This document shows, one piece after another, positions 58,031 to 64,000 of a stretch of DNA of 64,000 nucleotides (positions are counted from its first letter, which is position 1; each line of letters begins with the position of its first letter). The notes under the pieces are model-generated. The model was not told where the DNA came from, did no database searches, and saw only the letters and a program-made list of their open reading frames with translations. The stretch spans positions 11,166,744 to 11,230,743 of the forward strand of contig NC_081548.1 of NCBI RefSeq assembly GCF_901000735.1, read 5' to 3'. Made by a program: the position numbers and the translations under genes. Origin of the DNA: Corylus avellana. Taxonomy: Eukaryota; Streptophyta; Magnoliopsida; Fagales; Betulaceae.

Positions 58031-59105
58031 AAATTTGAAGATCTCAATTATATCTTTATAATTTACAAATAAATATTTGTACCTTTTAATATTAATGCAC
58101 TAAAACTGGAGCCAACCAAATCATGTTTGATACCAATATATACCAAAAGAAAATAGAAAATCATTTAATTCATGCAAAAAAAAAAAAAAAACGAATTAAA
58201 TTATGGTGTAACCGAACAATTTATCATATGTCAACGCGTGAATAATTGTACTATCTTCTTGGAGACCCGCATGTGGTGTAGTAGTTCCCAAGTAATTATA
58301 AAAAGACGACTACAAATATTAATACAAATATAAATGCTGACTATAGATTTTAAATTCCGTATTTTGAATTATTACTTTCGGACCAAAAATTTTGAAGATC
58401 TCAATTATATCTTTATAATTTACAAATAAATATTTGCACATTTTAATACTAATGCACTAAAAATGGAGCCAACCAAATTATGTTTGATACCAATATATAC
58501 CAAAAGAAAATAGAAAATCATTTAATTCATGCAAAAGAAAAAAAAAGGAATTAAATTATAGTGTAACCGAACAATTTATCATATGCCAACACATGAATAA
58601 TTGTACTATCTTCTTGGAGACCCGCATGTGGTGTAGTAGTTCCCAAGTAATGATAAAAAGATGACTACAAATATTAATACAAATATAAATGCTGACTATA
58701 GATTTTAAATTCCATATTTTGAATTATTACTTTCGGACCAAAAATTTTGAAGATCTCAATTATATCTTTATAATTTACAAATAAATATTTGCACATTTTA
58801 ATACTAATGCACTAAAAATGGAGCCAACCAAATTATGTTTGATACCAATATATACCAAAAGAAAATAGAAAATCATTTAATTCATGCAAAAAAAAAAAAA
58901 GGAATTAAATTATGGTGTAACTAAACAATTTATCATATGTCAACACATGAATACTTGTACTATCTTCTTGGAGACCCGCATGTGGTGTAGTAGTTCCCAA
59001 GTAATTATAAAAAGACGACAACTAATATTAATACAAATATAAATGCTGACTATAGATTTTAAATTTCATATTTTGAATTATTACTTTCGGACCAAAAAAT
59101 TTTGA
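58031..59105. repeat. Tandem repeat, three copies of about 355 bp
   Basis: Copies start at about 58034, 58391 and 58745 with TTTGAAGATCTCAATTATAT, giving periods of 357, 354 and 354. Each includes GGAGCCAACCAAATTATGTT, an A-rich run, GAGACCCGCATGTGGTGTAG and ends CTTTCGGACCAAAAA. Copies 2 and 3 are the most alike. There is no ORF. The unit length is in the range of plant satellites but only three copies exist here. Confidence 0.95.
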
Positions 59106-59716
59106 AAGCGTAAACGCAATATGCAATCAATGAAAAAACTTTGAAATGCAAGATGGCATTTAACGCTTCTGGGGCACGTCAAATTAAGCGTATTAGTTAG
59201 GATGCACATGCTTATCTTTCAAAGGTTGACCCCACAACTTGGTGTAGAGAATTGTTCAATACTACTGCAAAATCTTACCTCCTACACAACAGCACTTGTG
59301 AAAGATTTAAGTATTGGATTAAAAATTTTAGTGACCAGACAATATTGAGCATGTTGGAAGAGATTAGAAATAAGTTAATGTAAAGGTATGCGAGGAAAAA
59401 TGGAGTTGATAAGTTGAGGAAAATTTAGAGCCAAACATACTAGCCGAGTTGGGAAAAGAAGAGAATGATGTCCGTCATTGTTGGTGCACATGTGTTGGTG
59501 AGGGTATTTTTGAGGTCGAGTGCCAAGGGAAATGTGACGCAATAGATGTGGAAGCCAGAACTTGTAGATTCATAAAATGGGATGTGACTGGTATCCCATG
59601 TAGTCGAGCCAAATCAACCATTTTGTACCATGGTTACAACCTTGCCGATTTTTTAAGTGAATATTATAACGAGAAGTATTTAAATACATATCCACCCATC
59701 ATCTATCATGTACTAA

Positions 59717-60997
59717 TGATGTACAAATTTAATTATACTCGCAAGCGCATGAGTCGTGTACAATATAGCGTGTGTGCAAGTGCGAGGTCGATCCACAGGG
59801 AATTGTGTTTGTGAAATTTAATTTCTATTTAAATCAATTATATCTTAACCTAGTTCCGAATGATATTGATTTTGAAAATAAACAAACATAAACTAAATAA
59901 AATAAAAATAATCAAAAGATAAACGACTAAGGTTTTAGGATTCACCTCACCAAATCAAAGCATACATTCTCATGTTTCCATTCATGCATCCGACAAACAA
60001 TTAAACCTTATATATGTTCTATTGTTTTTTATAAACCAATTGAATCATTCGATGAATCCATCTCTATTACAAATCACAACGAATATCCAATTGAGATCAA
60101 ATCATCCACTGTATCCGTAAATCACAATGAATATAAGTCTCAATTAAATCATTCGATGTATCCGTTTGATGAAACACAACGAATATCCAAAGCTTTCACG
60201 ATTTATAAACAACAATTAATCACAATTTTGTCACACAATTGAATTGAAACGAACATACATTATATTAAACGACGGATTTGTACGAACAAAACATAAAACT
60301 AATCAATGGTAAGGCTTCATCTTCAACCTTAGTTGAAGATTTAGTCTCTCATGACAAAAGAAATCATAAAGAAACTAAATTACTTAATTAAAAACTTACA
60401 AAAGAATTTGAGTTCTAAGCTACAAAAACCCAAAAAACACGAAATACGACCAAGAACGGTGCCCCCGGCGCGTCTCCGTACGTTTACAATGAAAAAGAAG
60501 CATATTTATAAGCTGATTTTAGGGTTTTAGCACTGCAAAGTCGGTCGAGTGCGCTCGATCGCACTCTAGGTGCGCTCGATCGCACTCGCGCAACATGTCT
60601 CCTATGGGCTGGGCGCGAGTGCGCTCGATCGCACTAAACATGCGCTCGAGCACACTTCCAGTCAGAATTTGCCTACTCTTGTAAATAATGAATTTGTAGA
60701 TTTTCGAGTTAGCTTTCCAATGACACCAAGATCACTTCAATCCGAGCTATACAACTCAAGATATGGCCTTTTTAGTGGGACTCGTTGGGTGAAAATCATC
60801 GCTCAATCCCAATTTGCTGCCAATGCTTCATGAAGTGTCTTAAGCTGCAAATATCACCTTAAAGCCGCATTTTTCTATTAACAACCTGCAAATCACTAAA
60901 ACACTAAAACTAACCAAAAACATCAGAAATTAACACAGCTAAGAGCTTAACAAACATAAGTTAAGGGGCCCAAATATACAATATTTGGCACTCATCA
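59717..60997 (-). mobile_element. Solo LTR B (Athila-like), target duplication ACTAA
   Basis: ACTAA at 59712-59716 recurs at 60998-61002. On the minus strand it starts TGATGAGTGCCAAATATTG and ends GTACATCA. It is a relative of the Athila LTR (GTGCGAGGTCGA, CACAGGGAATTGTG, GGCTTCATCTTCAACCTTAG are shared). A TATA box lies at about 60502 (minus). The segment 60545-60656 contains four palindromic motifs. It splits the MULE transposase. Confidence 0.95.
60549..60656. repeat. Cluster of GTGCGCTCGATCGCACT palindromes
   Basis: Three full copies (60549-60565, 60570-60586, about 60619-60635) and one diverged copy (about 60641-60656) lie in the presumed U3 part of solo LTR B. Each is nearly self-complementary. 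Confidence 0.85.
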
Positions 60998-61095
60998 ACT
61001 AAGTAAAAAACAATGGGCTAGAAGCAATCAACCAAAAATTGAATCACCCATGACGAGGGCAACTCCTAGCTAGTAAACCTAAGAAAATAAGATAA

Positions 61096-61459
61096 GGGAC
61101 AAATACACTTTACCCCCTATACTATCCACCCATTTGTACTTTTGACCTCAATATTTAAAAAGTGATACATTACCCTCCAAAGTAGCTGACATTGACACTT
61201 GACTCTCATGAAGTACACTTTACCCTCCTAAAGTATTTTGAGTTGACACTTTATCCCCTGAAGTAACTAAGTTTTAGGGGGTAAAGTGTCAACTCATGGG
61301 GATAAAGCGTCAATTCAAAATACTTCAAGGGGGTAAAATGTACTTTATGGGGGTCAAGTGTCAATGTCAAATACTTTAGGGGATAAGGTGTCACTTTTTA
61401 AACATTTTAGTTAAAAGTGGAAATGGGTGGGTAGTTCAGGGGTAAAGTGTATTTTCCCC
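61096..61459. mobile_element. Foldback MITE, family M, copy 1
   Basis: ATAAGATAA and ATAAGATAT flank it, a 9-bp duplication with one mismatch. Ends GGGACAAATACACTTTACCCC-like and GGGGAAAATACACTTTACCCC-like (minus) extend into long arms (AAAGTGATACATTACCC, CATTGACACTTGAC, TTTTGAGTTGACACTTTA). It is a MULE-type foldback, with a second copy at 63502-63812. Confidence 0.9.
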
Positions 61460-62132
61460 ATAAGATATTGAATGATTGAAGAACCAAGAAATCAATATAC
61501 CATGAAATGGGAGCTACAAGAACCAATGTGGGCATTGTATGAAACATGGTCATAACAAAAGAATATGCCTTGCCAAGAAGAGACATAGTGATGAAGAGAA
61601 CATATGAGATCTTACTACAGAAACAATACAAACATGGATTGAAATTTGGACATGGTAAGTTGTATAATTCCTTATAGTTGATTGTGTTAAGTGTTTATTT
61701 TGCAACACTTGTTGCTTGTGTCAATTGTTTTTTTTTTTTTTTTCACTTTTATAGTTGGATGTCTCATCAACAGCCACATCAAGCATAGGAAGAAAAATGG
61801 GAAGAGTAGGTATAATAATATACCCTGTCACACCAACCGAGGGAGCAAAAAGTGAAGAGGAGTTACAAGTAGGACAACTCCAAGACAAAGTAGAAGGGGG
61901 CATAATTCTAGTCAAACAACATCACAATTTTATGCTCAATCAACCATGACAATTCAAGCAACTCAACCAACTGTTGCTGAATCAACCAGGAGAAGTCAAA
62001 GAACTCAACCCCCTACAGCATAATTAGGCAAGACAACAAGGGCAATAACTCAACCTCATGTAGGCCAATCAAATGTGAGTGCTTATTTTCAAATAAATAT
62101 AGTGTTCGATCTTACTGTTTAGCTAATTGTAG

Positions 62133-62166
62133 ACTTGTCTTTCAACCTGCAGGTTGAAAGACAAGT
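62133..62166. repeat. Perfect 34-bp palindrome
   Basis: The arm ACTTGTCTTTCAACCTG is followed immediately by its exact reverse complement, with PstI-like CTGCAG at the centre. Transcribed, it would form a 17-pair hairpin with no loop. Confidence 0.95.
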
Positions 62167-62169
62167 TCA

Positions 62170-63238
62170 ATGATAGATAGTAGGTTGAGGGCATGTGTTG
62201 AAAGTGTTAAGGACCATAGCAACAAGGGGAAGGTTGTACTTGATCTAATTGGGGACTCTATTAGGCCAATCCCAATTCTATGAGGTGGAACACTATACTC
62301 TTGGGATCCTCTATGTGCTGGTGCTATAACATTTAGGGTTGCCCCCTGATTTTGACATAATCCAAGGCCAAGGTTAAACTATTGACAATTCTCCACTAGG
62401 TTTTGAATGAGTTGTAATGAAGGGTTTTGAATGAGTTGTAATGAAGGAAAAGGGGAAAGGAAAGTCCACTACAAACACCAACATTGCAACCAACAAGGAA
62501 AAAAGAAAGAAAAAAATGCGGCATCTATAAGTTGTTGAGGTGGTTCAAGTGCCAGCTTTTTGTGCTTCAATAGAGCTTTTTGTGCTACTTTTCGAAGCAT
62601 TGAAAGGGATAGTTTCTCATGTATTTGCAAAGTGGATTGTATTTGTACTTCAATGTAACTTTTTGTGCTGCTTTTTTAAAACATTAAAATGGTGGTTTCT
62701 TATGTATTTGCAGTGACAATCGAATGTATTTGTGCTTCTATGTAATTTTGGGGATGGTTTTGTATATGGAATTGACCACATTTTGGATGTGTATAAAGTA
62801 TATGGAGTTGACCATATTTGGAAGTTGGATGTGTTTCTTATTCCTCATTACAGATTGTGTTCGGTCCATATTTGAAGTTTACCTACTTGAGTAATATATA
62901 TTTATTGTTCCTTGTAAATGCTCTCTGTGAGTGAATTTGAGTATATTGGGCATGTTTTTTTTATTCTTCATTGTGCTTGGTGTAACATGCTTTGTTTTGA
63001 AGGTGAAAGTATATTTGATGTGCTTGTGTTTTAACCCACAATCACCTAAAGTACCTATGTATACATACAACGAGCACATATTGATAACATAATATATTTG
63101 GAAAAAAAAATGGTACAAACATTAACATTACACAATTAACAACTCTGGGTGAATTAACTGAGTGAATGTGAACAACTTTCATTATTCAAATCATTACAAA
63201 TGCTTACAAAATCAGTCTTACAAACTCTTATAAAATGA
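62170..63238. other. Possible MULE 3' flank, nothing certain
   Basis: AT-rich and repetitive: TTTTGAATGAGTTGTAATGAAGG is doubled near 62402-62448, and TTTTTGTGCT recurs at 62558-62670. No supported gene. Confidence 0.4.
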
Positions 63239-63523
63239 TCAAGGCAACATCAGCATTGCCGCAAGTTTGTTAGAAGATGGATAAATCGGCAAGACAACAA
63301 CATGACCCCATGAATATGCAAGTGCAAATCGGTACCTCATTTGCATTGAACAAAGCTTATTCTTCTGTCTTTCTAGTTTTAACGTAAAATTAGCAGCTTC
63401 AACTTCCATTTCGGACTTGTATTCAATAACTTCAATTTTGCATTTTAATGCTTCATTCGAGATGATTGTTTCAATTAATGCTTGTTCAGACTTTAGATTC
63501 TTGTGTCCCCCTGAACTATCCAC
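63239..63523 (-). other. Short coiled-coil ORF, unidentified
   Basis: An open stretch of 94 codons from ATG with a charged helical middle (EALKCKIEVIEYKSEMEVEA) and a hydrophobic end. The coding look is moderate. It abuts the family M MITE, which overlaps its first codons. It could be the last exon of a transposon-associated protein. No family was recognised, and it may be spurious. Confidence 0.3.
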
Positions 63524-63812
63524 TCATTTGTACTTTTAACCCCAATGTTTAAAAAGTGATACTTTACCTCCCTAAAGTATCTGACATTGACACTTGACCC
63601 CCATGAAGTATTTTGAGTTGACAATTTACCCCCCCAAAAAAAAAAAAAAAAAAAAAAACTTAGTTACTTTCTGGGGTAAAGTGTCAACTCAAAATACTTT
63701 AGGGGGGGTAAAGTGTCAATGTCAGATACTTTGAGTAATTTTACTTTTTAAACATTGAGGTTAAAAGTGCAAATTTGTGGATAGTTCAAGGGGGTAAAGT
63801 GTATTTTTTCCC
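63502..63812. mobile_element. Foldback MITE, family M, copy 2
   Basis: It shares CATTTGTACTTTTAACC, AAAAAGTGATACTTTACC, CATTGACACTTGACCCCCAT and the right end GGGGGTAAAGTGTATTTT with copy 1. The left terminus is eroded, and a 24-base A run lies in the middle. No target duplication is visible. Confidence 0.88.
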
Positions 63813-63858
63813 ATCCAAAATTAAAATTCTGGATGTAGACTTGAGCCTTGTGATAAGA

Positions 63859-64000
63859 CTAAGGGGGAGAGTATTGGATGAGAGTGACTAGGTACTAGTA
63901 AGGTTTGACTTCTAACCTAAGAAGCTATAAATTTCTTTCATATGGTTTGGAAGTTTCAATGTGCCTTCTCTGTTAATATATTTTTGTTCATTGCTTGGCT
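63859..64000 (+). mobile_element. Possible copia polypurine tract and 3' LTR start
   Basis: CTAAGGGGGAGAGTATTGG at 63859-63877 looks like a copia polypurine tract running into an LTR that leaves the window. Only 140 bases are visible, so the assignment rests on the tract and its context. Confidence 0.35.

Larger units (their letters stand above)
59150..62100 (+). pseudogene. MULE transposase C-terminal part, broken
   Basis: It begins with DPTTWCRELFNTTAKS and LSMLEEIRNKLM-like sequence, typical of MuDR-family transposase after the catalytic core. The SWIM zinc finger follows in 59449-59711 (CRFIKWDVTGIPCSRAKS, YYNEKYLNTYPP). The solo LTR at 59717 interrupts it. Beyond it the reading resumes (KKQWARSNQPKIESP), is broken again by the MITE at 61096, and then gives a perfect CX2CX4HX4C knuckle (CGHCMKHGHNKRIC, about 61520-61570). 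A Gln/Ser/Thr-rich tail (about 61750-62075) may be its end. The N-terminus and DDE core are missing and stops occur. Confidence 0.8.

Overview
This window is nuclear DNA from a flowering plant, probably a woody eudicot. The signs are spliced genes with long AT-rich introns, Tat- and Athila-lineage Ty3/gypsy retrotransposons, an Au-like SINE, a TRIM element, plant L1 LINEs and many foldback MITEs. The species cannot be fixed from the sequence.

Bases 1-23165 are one nested block of LTR retrotransposons. The host is a Tat-lineage Ty3/gypsy element on the minus strand. Its 3' LTR is cut by the window start (1-482) and its 5' LTR lies at 22510-23165. It carries a gag region, protease, RT with two RNase H domains, and integrase, all damaged. 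Between pol and the 3' LTR there are two transcription-unit-like coding stretches on the opposite (+) strand, each behind its own TATA box, and a 44-bp tandem array. A 10.1-kb Athila-lineage element (10666-20814, minus) sits between the Tat gag and protease, and it carries a 76-bp LINE tail in its own gag. A solo LTR (4352-5709) splits the second antisense reading frame and is flanked by a 5-bp target duplication.

Bases 23166-25860 hold a 1-kb TIR element with a tRNA-Lys-derived pseudogene and a second element with long inverted ends.

The first host gene is a CCDC25 homologue with an NFACT-R domain (six exons, 25863-37297, 215 aa). Its fifth intron is 9.65 kb and contains a dead L1 LINE, itself invaded by a complete TRIM and an hAT-like MITE, plus further MITEs and SINEs.

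Between the two genes (37298-45334) lie two poly(A) retroposons and a 5.7-kb LTR element without detectable coding capacity, bounded by AATAT duplications.

The second host gene encodes a La protein (ten exons, 45335-51719, 473 aa) with a La motif, two RRMs and a basic tail. The two genes have the same orientation but no evident functional link. CCDC25 homologues are little characterised in plants, whereas La binds the 3' oligo(U) ends of RNA polymerase III transcripts.

Bases 51720-64000 are again transposon territory: a truncated copia gag-protease, a large foldback element with a GC-rich core, a three-copy tandem repeat of about 355 bp, and a MULE transposase C-terminus (SWIM and zinc knuckle) broken by a solo LTR and a MITE. 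A second MITE copy and a probable copia 3' end lie at the right edge.
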